Positions 37,965 to 47,610 of a stretch of 64,000 nucleotides of DNA are shown piece by piece. The position numbers and the translations under genes are program-made. Source of the stretch: Microvirga pakistanensis (GTDB lineage: Bacteria > Pseudomonadota > Alphaproteobacteria > Rhizobiales > Beijerinckiaceae); the NCBI RefSeq assembly GCF_004458765.1, contig NZ_SPJX01000029.1, forward strand, positions 64,623 to 128,622. The letters run 5' to 3'. The notes below the pieces were generated by a model. The model searched no databases and had not been told where the DNA came from. It saw only the letters and a program-made list of their open reading frames with translations. Numbering within the stretch: the first letter of the stretch is position 1; every line of letters starts with the position of its first letter.

Positions 37965-38467
37965 GATGAGCACCCTCAAACAATTCAGCTGGCTTGGAAA
38001 ATTGACAAAAAAGATTCGAGCGGTCGTGCGGCCCGGCGGGCGTTTATCTGTCCGATTGGTACGCCGATGTCTGTAGCCGGCAGGACACACGATGGGTTCG
38101 TGATGCTGCGGCTTGGGGTGAGGCCACTTCATTCAGGGCAGACGTTGCCCCTAGCACGACTTGTTTATTGCGCCATGGGGACCAGCACCAGAGTGGAATG
38201 CAGATTGTCGATCCCTCCTGGCCGCCTACATCCAGGGTGTGCGTCATTCCCTTGGCACACCAGCGCCCTGACGTGGGCCCGGACGGATTTGAAGCCCGAC
38301 CAGACCGTTATGAGCGGTCGGCTCTAGCAGGCCCTGGGCCGAGCAACTAAACCGGATCGTCGGCACTTCGGCTGTATCAAGAACGGCTCAGCAGGCCAAG
38401 AGTGCAGGTGTCCCGTGACCGGCTCTGCTCCTGATAAATGTCCTCCTGTCCCCTTCACTTTCCGAGA
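37965..38467. other. Gene-poor stretch, 503 bases
   Basis: I see no supported gene or clear regulatory structure here. Confidence 0.5.
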
Positions 38468-39253
38468 TCAAGAACATCGAGGCTGCGAACGCGTGTCAAA
38501 CGTTGAGCCGGTCCTGTAGGTGTGAGGAAGCAGGCGCTCGAAGCTGCGGCGCACGATGCCGTAGCACTCGCAGGAGGCTCCCTCAAGACCGAGCCGGTTC
38601 GTCACCGTGATCAGACCCCGGCCCTGTTTGATGAGACCTGCCTCCTGAAAGGCTCGCGTAATGCTGCTGACCGTGGAGCGCTGTACGCCCAGCATGTCGG
38701 CCAGGAACTCATGCGTGAGCGGCATGGTGTCCCCGTCGAGCCGGTCGTGCATGCTGAGGATCCAGCGGCACGCGCGGGCCTCGACACTGTGGACCGCATT
38801 GCAGGCCACGTTCTGCAGCACCCGCGCCATCATGGCCTCGGTGAAGCGCAGCACCAGCTGCCGCACCTTTGGGCGTTGGCCGATCACCTCGTGCAGGCGC
38901 TCCAGTTCGATCCGAGAAGCGGTGCCAGTGGTCTGCACGATGTAGCGTCCGAAGGATTGGACAGCCGTCACGGCACTCACCAGGCCCAGAGCGCCTTCCC
39001 GGCCGTAGACGGCCATCTCGGCTGTGCGGCCATCCTTCAGCATGGCCACCAGCGACACCACTGTGTCATGGGGAAAGTAGGCGTGGCGTAGGGCATCGCC
39101 GGCCTCGTACAGCACCTGATCTTGTTGCAAGCAAACCCCGTGCAGGTGCGCCTCCAGTACCGCTAAGTCGTCCGGCTCCAAAGCCGCCAAGAGGCGATTG
39201 GCGCGGTGATCGATCTTTGGGGTGGGAGTGGTGGTGTAGTCATGAGGCTTCAT
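38468..39253 (-). CDS. Crp/Fnr-family transcriptional regulator
   Basis: A 261-residue regulator with an N-terminal cyclic-nucleotide-binding-fold domain (LYEAGDALRHAYFPHDTVVSLVAML..., GREGALGLV) and a C-terminal winged helix (MPLTHEFLADMLGVQRSTVSSITRAFQEAGLIKQGRGLITV). There is no Cys cluster of the FNR kind at the N-terminus, so it is not an oxygen-sensing Fe-S protein. This type is common in many copies in Methylobacteriaceae and Bradyrhizobiaceae. Ligand and targets unknown. Confidence 0.88.
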   Translation of the reverse strand: MKPHDYTTTPTPKIDHRANRLLAALEPDDLAVLEAHLHGVCLQQDQVLYEAGDALRHAYFPHDTVVSLVAMLKDGRTAEMAVYGREGALGLVSAVTAVQSFGRYIVQTTGTASRIELERLHEVIGQRPKVRQLVLRFTEAMMARVLQNVACNAVHSVEARACRWILSMHDRLDGDTMPLTHEFLADMLGVQRSTVSSITRAFQEAGLIKQGRGLITVTNRLGLEGASCECYGIVRRSFERLLPHTYRTGSTFDTRSQPRCS

Positions 39254-39638
39254 ACCTCAAGCTAAGCCAGGCATGATCCCGAAGAAAAGTCTGAATTGTC
39301 ATCCGGATTAGCCAACGTCTGCTGCCAACCGGGGATGACAAGATTGCGGAGGCGGGATCTCGCCGCCCCGCCGGCTTGGATCGTCGCCACGACAATGGCA
39401 TCCCGACCTATGAGCGAGACCAGCCGCTAGCTGAAACTCTGAAACGAATTATTTGCGACGGATCCAGCCGGAGTTGAGCGGGAGCCGGTACATGGTAAAG
39501 CCCCAGCTCCAAGGTGAACGGACCTGATGATGCCGCATACCATCTATCGAGGCGCAGCAATGTGCCGGGCGTGCGCTGCTGGCTTGGCCATAGATCCGCT
39601 TTAATGGCAGCCGATTGTGAGGCACCAGGGAGGCAACC
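39254..39638. other. Intergenic region between Crp-type regulator and serine hydrolase
   Basis: About 385 bases without a supported gene. It must hold the divergent promoters, but I could not identify them. Confidence 0.45.
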
Positions 39639-40862
39639 ATGGCCAGGGCAAGAACTCCTCTGTCCGCGTGTATCGGCGTCATCGGGTTGATGGTTGGCTT
39701 CGACGCAGGTGCCGAGCCAGGCAGGCCCGAGAAGGTGCAGGTCGCACTCGAAGCCTGGCTGGCAGAGAGAGCTCCATTGGAGAAGGTCACAGGCGTTGCC
39801 GCCTATATCAGCCTGGGGGATCCTGGGCCGGCCATTGAGGCCTTTGCTGGCACCACAGGCCGGTCGCCCTCCGACAAGCCCGTCAGCCAAGACACCCTGT
39901 TCCAGATGGGCAGCACGTCGAAATCGTTCACGGCTGCTGTGATACTCAAGCTCGAGGCGGGCGGCGCGCTGTCGCTCGACGAGACGGTTGGCAGATGGTT
40001 GCCGGAGTATCCCGCCTGGCGGGATGTCAGTATCCGGCGCCTGCTCAACATGACCAGCGGGATCCCGAACTATTCCGAAACCGAGGCGATGTCACGCCTG
40101 TGGGTCGAGGAAGCCCAGCGCGACCTCAGCGCCGAGGAACTTGTGAGGATCGTGTACCCCACCAGCAGCAACGGACTACCTGTCACGACGGGCTATCACT
40201 ACTCCAACACCAATTACATCTTGGCGAGCATGATCGCCGAGAGAGCAAGCGGCAAGACATTTCGGGATCTGGTTCATGAGCTGGTGATCGAACCGCTCGG
40301 GCTTCACTCGACCTTCTATGAAAGTGGCATCTATCCCGAAACCGTGCTCCGGCGGCTGGCGCATGGCTACTTCGAGAACCCGGCCTGCACCGACTACCAG
40401 CCGAAGGATTGTGCAGTATCCTGGAACCTTCCGCTGGTGGGGCGCGACGTGCGTGCCATGAGTTCATCGTGGGCCCAGGCCGCTGGCGGCGCAGTTTCGA
40501 ACGCACGCGACGTCGATCGCTGGATGCGGGCGCTGTTTGCGGGCAAGGTCGTGCCGCCCAAGCAACAGGCTGAGTGGCTTCGGATGGTTTCGACCCGCAC
40601 CGGGGCGCCCCTCGCCGAGGTGTCACCGGAGGACCCGCGCGGCTTCTCCCTTGGCTTAGCCCAGTCGATCCTCGGACCGATGGGAGCGCACTGGTTCTAC
40701 GAGGGTGAAACGCTTGGCTACCGCACTCTCTATGTCTGGTTTGCGCAGGACGACATTCTGATCACGGTGCAGACCAACTCGCAACCTGCCGACGGAATGG
40801 ACCGGCTCCACAAGGCGGTGACTGCAATTTACGAGGCCGTTAAGCCGCCTGCCTCGCCATGA
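39639..40862 (+). CDS. Exported serine hydrolase, class C beta-lactamase fold
   Basis: A 407-residue protein with a signal peptide (ACIGVIGLMVGFDAGA region, cleavage near residue 25). The catalytic motif S-x-x-K is Ser92-x-x-Lys95 (GSTSKS) and the Tyr motif is Tyr188-Ser-Asn190 (YHYSNTNYI), as in AmpC, D-Ala-D-Ala carboxypeptidases and esterases of this fold. A clear KTG box is not obvious; the region around HWFYEGETLGYR takes its place. Function could be peptidase, esterase or penicillin-binding; resistance is not implied. Confidence 0.85.
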   Translation: MARARTPLSACIGVIGLMVGFDAGAEPGRPEKVQVALEAWLAERAPLEKVTGVAAYISLGDPGPAIEAFAGTTGRSPSDKPVSQDTLFQMGSTSKSFTAAVILKLEAGGALSLDETVGRWLPEYPAWRDVSIRRLLNMTSGIPNYSETEAMSRLWVEEAQRDLSAEELVRIVYPTSSNGLPVTTGYHYSNTNYILASMIAERASGKTFRDLVHELVIEPLGLHSTFYESGIYPETVLRRLAHGYFENPACTDYQPKDCAVSWNLPLVGRDVRAMSSSWAQAAGGAVSNARDVDRWMRALFAGKVVPPKQQAEWLRMVSTRTGAPLAEVSPEDPRGFSLGLAQSILGPMGAHWFYEGETLGYRTLYVWFAQDDILITVQTNSQPADGMDRLHKAVTAIYEAVKPPASP

Positions 40863-41152
40863 TCTTCCGCGTGTCATGGCAGAAGCGCTCGATGTCGTGC
40901 AGGAGCCAAAGGTGGATCAGTATAGGACTTTCCTCTCCGGATTAGCATCCTCAAGCACGGTCCAGATGGTCGAAGCGCCGATCGATCTTCCCGAAGGCAT
41001 AAAGAACGCGATTGAGGTCCGGACGGGAACTCGGAACAGAGCAGGTGCCTAGCGTTGAGGTCCAAGCCAAAGGTCCGCTCGCCGAGCGAAGGCGGACATT
41101 CGGCTTTTTCCGCTCAGTGCCGGGAGCGGTGCTTTGCCCGGCATTACGAGCA

Positions 41153-42088
41153 TTATGCTTCCTCAAGCCCGATTCTGGTACGGTTTCGTCCCTCCGCCTT
41201 GGCAGCGTACAGGGCCCGGTCCGCCCGGCGGAGGATCGAGCTGCGGTCATCATCCGGCATGGCCTCCGTCACGCCCGCACTGAAGGTGCAAGGCAGTTGA
41301 AGACCGCTGTGCTCCAGCACCGCCGCAGGAAAGCTGTCCCGGATGCGCTCAATAATGCGCACAGCGTCCTCAAGACGAACTTCGGGCAGCAGCAGCAGGA
41401 ACTCCTCCCCGCCGGTGCGGCCCAAGCGGTCCTGGACCCGCACCCTCTCACGACAGAACCGTGCAAAATGCGCGAGAACGGCATCGCCCGCCTCGTGCCC
41501 ATGGGCATCGTTGATCGCCTTGAAGTGGTCGATGTCGATCACGGCTACGCACAAGCCTGTTCCCGTCGCCTCGTCGGCGGCGAGCGACTCATCCAGCAGT
41601 CCTAGAATATGGCGGCGGTTCGGTAACCCCGTGAGCTGATCGGTCCGTGATGCCTTGAGCGCCGCCTCATGGGCTTGGCGCAGGGATTTCTCGTTGTTCT
41701 TCAAAGTTGTAATGTCAGCGCCCACGGACAGCACCCAGCCGTTCTGGAGCACCGTGTGGTCGATCCAGAACCAGCGGCCATCCACCAGATCGGTCTCGAA
41801 GGACTTGCGGGGAACGCTCCGCCGCCGCGGCAGGGTTCGAGCGATGAAGGCCTCGACATCACCATCATCGATCCGGACGCCAAGCCCGTTCCTGTGCGCG
41901 TGACGAAGGATGCTGGTAAAGGTGAGCGGACCGTCGTAATTCCCAAGAAACATACCCTGGTAGGTCTTGTTGGCGTACCGGAGATTGTCCTCGGCATCGA
42001 AGATGGAGACCGCCTGCCCGCTTTCGGTAAGGGCCTCCACAAGGCAACGGAGGGCTTCGTCGTCGGGGCTGAAAGGGAGAGAGGTCAT
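41153..42088 (-). CDS. PAS-GGDEF diguanylate cyclase
   Basis: A 311-residue protein with a PAS-like sensor (SIFDAEDNLRYANKTYQGMF, residues ~25-130) and a GGDEF domain (~150-305). The active site is GGEEF, and an RVQD inhibitory I-site lies five residues before it, so the enzyme should make cyclic di-GMP and be product-inhibited. No membrane segment is seen, so the sensor works in the cytoplasm. An EAL-domain gene remnant lies about 250 bases upstream. Confidence 0.9.
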   Translation of the reverse strand: MTSLPFSPDDEALRCLVEALTESGQAVSIFDAEDNLRYANKTYQGMFLGNYDGPLTFTSILRHAHRNGLGVRIDDGDVEAFIARTLPRRRSVPRKSFETDLVDGRWFWIDHTVLQNGWVLSVGADITTLKNNEKSLRQAHEAALKASRTDQLTGLPNRRHILGLLDESLAADEATGTGLCVAVIDIDHFKAINDAHGHEAGDAVLAHFARFCRERVRVQDRLGRTGGEEFLLLLPEVRLEDAVRIIERIRDSFPAAVLEHSGLQLPCTFSAGVTEAMPDDDRSSILRRADRALYAAKAEGRNRTRIGLEEA

Positions 42089-42338
42089 GGAAACTCAAGA
42101 TCAGGAAAGGAGAGCAGCTCAGCTTGGCCTACCCAAGCTGCAAATTGACCGTTCATTCGGGAATTTCCCTTATTCGGCTTCGTTCCGCAAGCGGCCCTAC
42201 CGGCTGCCGGAATCGGTCGCCATGCGCCAGCTCAGAACATCGGCTCTGGCTGCTGAGGCTGAGCATGCGCCCAGTCACGCCGATATGGGGAGTGCCGGTT
42301 CGTGAGGAACCAAGCGGATGACCTTCCCAGCACGCTGC

Positions 42339-42506
42339 TCTCCGCAACAGGAAAGCTGCGATCTCGCATGAGGGCATCGGGCGCCCCATCAGATACCCCT
42401 GTACCTCGGCGCAACCTGCATCACTCAGAACCTTGAGCTGTTCCTCAGTCTCAACGCCCTCGGCTACCCCCAGAAGGTTCAGCCGGTGCAACAGGATCAG
42501 TCGACC
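42339..42506 (-). pseudogene. Remnant of an EAL-domain phosphodiesterase gene
   Basis: About 54 residues matching the last part of EAL domains: LLGVAEGVETEEQLKVLSDAG and CAEVQGYLMGRPMP. The catalytic EAL/ELL part and all sequence before it are missing, and the frame runs into unrelated sequence on both sides. A cyclic di-GMP phosphodiesterase gene has been lost here, possibly the former partner of the neighbouring cyclase. Confidence 0.75.
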
Positions 42507-42558
42507 TGACAGCATTCCTGAGCCGTACCGCCACAATCGTTCAGGGCACTGTCATCAT

Positions 42559-42650
42559 TGGGTCATTCTCCGCCAATCCCCTGCCCTGCCCGAACATCCG
42601 CTGTTCACTGCATGAGCGGACATTCAACCTCGTTCCGGGATGCGCCAGAA
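42559..42650 (+). repeat. Direct repeat copy 1 (~92 bp)
   Basis: From TGGGTCATTCTCCGCC to GGGATGCGCCAGAA. It matches 51159-51250 in the same orientation with about nine differences in the 90 bases I compared. It stands between the EAL remnant and the photolyase-like remnant, at the left side of the LysR-cyclase-ABC block. Confidence 0.85.
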
Positions 42651-42924
42651 CCGAACTATTCCGGCGCAATAGTGCTCCCTAAGGTTTATCTGGATTCCGA
42701 AGAAGTATCGGAAGTCTGACAAGCTATGCTTGGTTCGAGACGCTGTCAGGGTGCATGTCCTTCAGGTCTAAGCTTATGCCGCAAAGAACGGGTGATTGCG
42801 ATGCCTCAGGCGTGTCAAGCCCATAGCTCTTGAGCAGTCTTGAGCGACCGGCTCGAGCTGTTGTCATTGGGGCATCCGGCGGCATCGGATCCGCCGTCAC
42901 GGACCTTGTTGCATCGGGCGGGTT

Positions 42925-43128
42925 GGTAGGCGGAGCGACGACGATCGCGAGCGTGTTCTTTGCATCCGTATAGGCGCGCCGCGGATCTTTGCCCGCGAGC
43001 CCCGCGAGACGGTTTGCCTTCAGGCGCACGACCTCACAACCCAAGGCTTCAGCGCGGGTGAGCATGGCGTGGCCGTGCTCCCACTCGAGAGCGGCAGGCG
43101 TGACGAGCACGCGCTTGGGCTGCAGGAG
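42925..43128 (-). pseudogene. Truncated N-terminus of a spore-photoproduct-lyase-like gene
   Basis: The minus strand encodes about 68 residues that look like the N-terminal part of SPL-family radical-SAM proteins: QPKRVLVTPAALEWEHG, CEVVRLKANRLAGLAG and AYTDAKNTLAIVVAPPT. The Cys motif of the radical-SAM domain that should follow is absent; the frame continues ~200 bases with unrelated sequence to a stop at 42724. No proper ATG precedes it, only a GTG. I regard it as a broken gene. Confidence 0.6.
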
Positions 43129-43491
43129 TTAAGGTCGCGGCGCGGTGACGGCCGGCTTGGCGGGCTGTCCTGCTGAGCAGTTCGAGAAGAGTTCGTCCGA
43201 GAGCACATCCATTCTGATGATGTGGGCATTCAAAGGAGCGGATCCAAAGTGGCAGGGCGCCGCGGACTGTTGGCAGTCGAGCATATTGAGAACTGGCGAT
43301 TGCGAGCGCCGGCACCTGCTCGACATACGACCGGAAGATCTCGCCTCACATCGGACCATCGGCGGCCGTCCGAGTTCTTGGCCGACGGCACGCCTACCGC
43401 TAGGTGTTCGACAGCTTCCTGACTGAGTAATGCGAGAAATATCTCAGCAACCGCCAGCACGATATTGCCTAATCGCCTAATTTGAATCAGC

Positions 43492-44436
43492 TCAAAATAC
43501 CGCAGCAGATTCCGAGAAGTAATCATTGATATTTTTTGGCAAAGCAGAAGTCACGTCCGACTTTGCACGATGGACAAGCCACTCCCCAAACTCACGAACG
43601 CCCGGCTTGTCGGATCCCGCTGGGTGCAGGAAATAATACGAAATATTGTCCTGGTACGACTGCTGGAAGGGATAATACAAGCGCCCTGCTTTGATATCGG
43701 CATCTACGAAAATCGGCTCTCCGATTGCGACTCCGACCCCCTCAACAGCGGCCTGATAACAGTAACTTCCATGATCGAAGGTCAGCCAGCCGGCGGGCTC
43801 GATCTGGGTATCGGCCGCGATCCTAAGCCAATGGCCCCAGACATTCGATCGTGTCGCTGACATGATCAAAGTATGACGGCGGAGGTCTTCAACCTGATCG
43901 AGGGGAGGATCGGCCGGACCTAACGGCTTGCATATGGGCCTGAATTCGATCGGTGCTACGAGGACACTTGTGCAATCCGACCATTCTCCTCGTCCCGTCC
44001 GTACAGCGCAATCGACTCTGTGGCGGGAGAAGTCGACAGGTTCCAGATTGTCTGAGACATCGATCTCTATATGTGGGTATTGAGAATAAAAGTCCGCAAG
44101 ACGGGGAATCAACCAGCGTAGATTGAATGTATTGTATCCCATGAAGCGAACTCGGGCGCGTTCGCGACGGCTTGTGACGGACCGGGTTGCCCTATCAAGC
44201 TCCCCGAACAACTGAGTAATAGTCGCGAAGTATTCCTCACCTGCGCTTGTAAGGCGGATCTCGCGATGCAGGCGTACGAATAAACGTTGATGTAGCGCAA
44301 TCTCAAGGGCCCTGATCTGCTTACTGACCGCCGCCTGCGTTACATGTAGCTCCAGAGCAGCATTCGTTATTGAGCCATGGCGCGCGGCCGCCTCAAAGCA
44401 GCGGAGCGGGTTCAGGGGCGGTAATTGCCACGGCAT
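43492..44436 (-). CDS. LysR-family regulator (GcvA-like)
   Basis: A 314-residue LysR regulator: helix-turn-helix at residues ~8-65 (LRCFEAAARHGSITNAALELHVTQAAVSKQIRALE) and a GcvA-like effector domain (PHIEIDVSDNLEPVDFSRHRVDCAVRTGRGEW). The ATG at 44436 gives the standard N-terminus PWQLPPLNPLRCFEAAARHG; a GTG fifteen bases upstream is possible. It is divergent from the cyclase-ABC operon across a ~250-base gap and is its probable regulator. Confidence 0.9.
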   Translation of the reverse strand: MPWQLPPLNPLRCFEAAARHGSITNAALELHVTQAAVSKQIRALEIALHQRLFVRLHREIRLTSAGEEYFATITQLFGELDRATRSVTSRRERARVRFMGYNTFNLRWLIPRLADFYSQYPHIEIDVSDNLEPVDFSRHRVDCAVRTGRGEWSDCTSVLVAPIEFRPICKPLGPADPPLDQVEDLRRHTLIMSATRSNVWGHWLRIAADTQIEPAGWLTFDHGSYCYQAAVEGVGVAIGEPIFVDADIKAGRLYYPFQQSYQDNISYYFLHPAGSDKPGVREFGEWLVHRAKSDVTSALPKNINDYFSESAAVF

Positions 44437-44688
44437 AACGACACCCTTCACTTAACAAAAACTCATCTGAGTTCGCTCAAAATATCGTTTGAAGCTCCGC
44501 TTCGTCAATGAAAAGCTCTCATATGACACAAGCTGAACAGTACTCCTTCTGATAGGGACTAACGCCATTGAGCGTATTGACCTCAGGAATTGTCCAGCCT
44601 TGTGGGCCTCATCTTTAACCAGCTTGCGATTGTGCAATGCCGTACACGCAGGCGATGCAGAGCAACTCGTAGCCTGGGCACCAAAGCA

Positions 44689-46272
44689 ATGTTTAGATGT
44701 GTCGACCTAACATTTAAGCCGTATCCCGCACCGAATGGAGATGGCGAGGGCGTCGTCCGCCCCAATCTCGGCTATCGCCCAGAAGCTCCTATTCTCCATG
44801 AGCCTTCGGACGAGAACCGTTCCATAACAGAAATATTGAGCTTCTACAAAGTAACCTACGCGATGTCCGGCGTACAACCGGGCGAGATCTTCCAGAAAGG
44901 CATGCTCACGACTAAGCCCTACACGACTTATGCGACTTTCCACAATCCGAAAGAAACCGATAGCTGGGCCGGACGGTACTTGGCGGAGCTTCCAGCAAAA
45001 GACCTTGTCGGTCCATACTCGTTGCTCGATGTAACAAACAGTATCGAAAACGGTACTATCACGGCTGCGGCGCTCAAGGATGCTCTTGGCGATCAGAGAC
45101 CTGAGCGTACTGTCTTTCTTCGTACGGGACATTCCCGGAACCGCCCCCCAACACCGAATGAAGAGTACCTAGCGAGCTCCCCCGTCCTCGATGAAGCTGC
45201 GGCTCATTATCTGACAACGCTCGGCATCCGCATGCTGGGATCAGACGCGCGCACAATCGACCCACGCTACGCTGGCAAGGGAGAAACCCCCGTCTATACA
45301 ATCCTCAACGAGGCTGGAATTGTCGTGATCGACGATATGGCCAATCTGGATCAGGTTCGGAATTCCCATACCATGGCCTTCATTGGAATTCCTTTGCCGA
45401 TCCGCTGGGCACTGGGTGGCCCAGCCCGCGTATTCGCCGTTGATCCGAACAACCCGCTCGATTTTGTCGATCTTTCGCATGTGGTCGACTTCCACCCGAA
45501 TACCCATAGGGATCACCCGCTACCCTTTTCACTACCGGAGAGCGAAGTTGCCATCGACGAGATTGGCGACTACCCGAACCCATGGCCCGGCCGCATTGAA
45601 CCTCGCGAGGAGCAGGGCAAAACGCAGCGTGGTACACGCCTCACCCCCTTTCGCCTGTTGAATGAACAAGGACGCGAGATCGGCCAGGATATGTACATTG
45701 AGTACAGTCACGGAACCGGGACTCACATTGAGGCAGCGTTCTTCGATCCTTGGGGGCGGCACGGCGTGCCGGAAGAAATCCTCAAGCGCTACATCCGCAT
45801 ACCAAAAGACCGCTTAGTCGGTGAGGCGGCTCTGATCGATCTTGCGGATCAAGTCGGCCCCCTTCAACAAATCGACAGCCGGCATCTCAAACGCAATGAC
45901 CCAGGACTTAAGGCGGGTGATATCTGTGTCATGCGAGCCGATATCACCGATTGGAGCTTCTATGGCAGCACGCCTGGCAACACTCCCGGCTTATCGCCTG
46001 ACGCAGCGATGTGGCTCGTCGAAAAGAAGATCCGTGCTCTCGTGCTAGACTTCGCCGTAGAGAAAAGTGATCCCATGCCTTCGAGCCCTGCGGTAAAGTA
46101 CACTCCTAACAAGATCCACTATTTCCTCCACAAGAATGATATTCCCGTGGTCGAGTGGTGTGTAAATATGAAGAACCTACGTAAAAAGCGGTTCATCTTG
46201 GCGATTTGCGCTCTTCCCGCCAGCCATCAGGGAGGCTTTCCGGCACAAGTATTTGCTCTCGAGAAGTGGTGA
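44689..46272 (+). CDS. Tandem double cyclase-family hydrolase (kynurenine formamidase-like fold)
   Basis: A 527-residue protein with two successive copies of the PF04199 cyclase fold, which includes kynurenine formamidase and isatin hydrolase. The second copy (~residues 255-525) keeps the metal-binding motif His341-Gly-Thr-Gly-Thr-His346 with Glu348. The first copy (~1-250) keeps the fold markers (ELPAKDLVGPYSLLDV, RTVFLRTG, DEAAAHYLTTLGIRMLGSD, ALGGPARVFAV) but has TFHNPKETD where the metal motif should be, so it is probably inactive. It starts the operon and is followed by a sugar-type ABC importer. Likely hydrolyses a cyclic amide, lactone or similar; substrate unknown. Confidence 0.8.
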   Translation: MFRCVDLTFKPYPAPNGDGEGVVRPNLGYRPEAPILHEPSDENRSITEILSFYKVTYAMSGVQPGEIFQKGMLTTKPYTTYATFHNPKETDSWAGRYLAELPAKDLVGPYSLLDVTNSIENGTITAAALKDALGDQRPERTVFLRTGHSRNRPPTPNEEYLASSPVLDEAAAHYLTTLGIRMLGSDARTIDPRYAGKGETPVYTILNEAGIVVIDDMANLDQVRNSHTMAFIGIPLPIRWALGGPARVFAVDPNNPLDFVDLSHVVDFHPNTHRDHPLPFSLPESEVAIDEIGDYPNPWPGRIEPREEQGKTQRGTRLTPFRLLNEQGREIGQDMYIEYSHGTGTHIEAAFFDPWGRHGVPEEILKRYIRIPKDRLVGEAALIDLADQVGPLQQIDSRHLKRNDPGLKAGDICVMRADITDWSFYGSTPGNTPGLSPDAAMWLVEKKIRALVLDFAVEKSDPMPSSPAVKYTPNKIHYFLHKNDIPVVEWCVNMKNLRKKRFILAICALPASHQGGFPAQVFALEKW

Positions 46273-46359
46273 GTGTCAAACAGCAGCAACAATCGATTTC
46301 TCTGGATGAGTGCGACTCCAACCGCACCGTCTTAATTTACAAAAAGCGGGAGGATGTTT

Positions 46360-47586
46360 ATGTTTCGACGCCTTTTCTTTGCAGCCGCCGTTTCAATCAC
46401 ACTCGGCGCTGGTGGGGTTCATGCACAAACCCTCACAATGTTGGTCTCCTCGGGGGGGTCCGGACGAACCTTTGAGGCGGCCGCTAAACATTTCTCCGCG
46501 GCTACCGGTATCCCGGTAAACGTCATCCAAAATCCCTATGCTGAAGTGCGCGAAAAACAGTTACTCGAGCTGGTCGGCAAGACAGGCAACCTCGATGTGA
46601 TAAGTGTCGACGGAACAATCTGGATGCCAGAGGTCGCGCCCTTTCTCGATCCTATCGACGAGCAGACTACTGATACCAAGCACCTTATACCTTCTATGGT
46701 TGATCTGTTTCGCGCTGACGGCAAGCTTGTTGCATTGCCTGTTCGCATCGCCGGATGGGTGCTTATCTATCGAAAAGATCTCTTCGATGCGGCCGGACTC
46801 AAGCCTCCAACGACTTGGGAGGAGTTCCGTTTCGCCGCCAGAACGCTAACCAAAGATGGCGTTTATGGATTTGCCCCTGCTCTGCGGCAAGGCAACTACC
46901 TCGTTGTCCAGTGGATACCGTTTCTCTTCAGCCATGGCGGCCAAATACTCAACAAGGAGCGCACAGCGGCAGCCTTCAATTCACCTGAGGGCATCAAGGC
47001 AACACAGTTTTTCGTGGACTTGGTGCGTGATGGCCTCGTGCCGCCTGGAGCTACTGCATACGAGCAATCAGACATCATCACTGCGATCTCTCAAGGGATT
47101 GCAGCGATGGCGCTCACCTACTCGCCCTATTTCCTCAACATGAACAACCCGAAGGAATCCAAGGTGGCTGGGAAATTGGCAATTGCGCCATCGCTCCCCC
47201 GTGATCCAGCCACAGGTATGACGACGGGGCGCACTCTCATCTCGGGTTGGGGATTTGGTGTAGCCGCCAGTTCCCGCAATAAGAAGGAGGCACATCAGTT
47301 TATTCAGTTCGTGGCAAGCGACGCCGAACAGAAGCGACTAGCGGTAGAGAACAATAATGCTCCCACCGCCTCCGCCGTCTACAAGGACCCAGATTACCTG
47401 AAGGTGTTTCCGGCCGCGGCGGATGTCCAGGGGGCCTTGGCGAGTGCATCTGATCGTCCATTGGTTGAGAGTTGGACTATGATTGAAGACATCCTCGCCC
47501 GGGAGTTGTCAGCCGCGGTGACTGGCACGAAGACGGTCAAAGAGGCTCTGGACGCTGCTGAGAAAGCAGTCAACGCAGCACTTTGA
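46360..47586 (+). CDS. Periplasmic solute-binding protein, family 1
   Basis: A 408-residue extracellular binding protein of the CUT1 type (maltose, glycerol-3-phosphate and related). Signal peptide FRRLFFAAAVSITLGAGGVHA; then FEAAAKHFSAATGIPVNVIQ, WVLIYRKDLFDAAGLKPPTTWEEF and the C-terminal SAAVTGTKTVKEALDAAEKAV typical of the family. The second of two close ATGs is used because GGGAGG then has normal spacing. Substrate unknown; it should be related to the cyclase encoded just before. Confidence 0.9.
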   Translation: MFRRLFFAAAVSITLGAGGVHAQTLTMLVSSGGSGRTFEAAAKHFSAATGIPVNVIQNPYAEVREKQLLELVGKTGNLDVISVDGTIWMPEVAPFLDPIDEQTTDTKHLIPSMVDLFRADGKLVALPVRIAGWVLIYRKDLFDAAGLKPPTTWEEFRFAARTLTKDGVYGFAPALRQGNYLVVQWIPFLFSHGGQILNKERTAAAFNSPEGIKATQFFVDLVRDGLVPPGATAYEQSDIITAISQGIAAMALTYSPYFLNMNNPKESKVAGKLAIAPSLPRDPATGMTTGRTLISGWGFGVAASSRNKKEAHQFIQFVASDAEQKRLAVENNNAPTASAVYKDPDYLKVFPAAADVQGALASASDRPLVESWTMIEDILARELSAAVTGTKTVKEALDAAEKAVNAAL

Positions 47587-47610
47587 CAAGGCAATCCTAG
47601 AGGATGAGCC

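Noticed and set aside
41071..41110. Sequence around GCGGACATTCGGC resembling part of the 92 bp repeat
   Set aside because: Only a short core (about ten bases) is shared; not enough to call a third copy.
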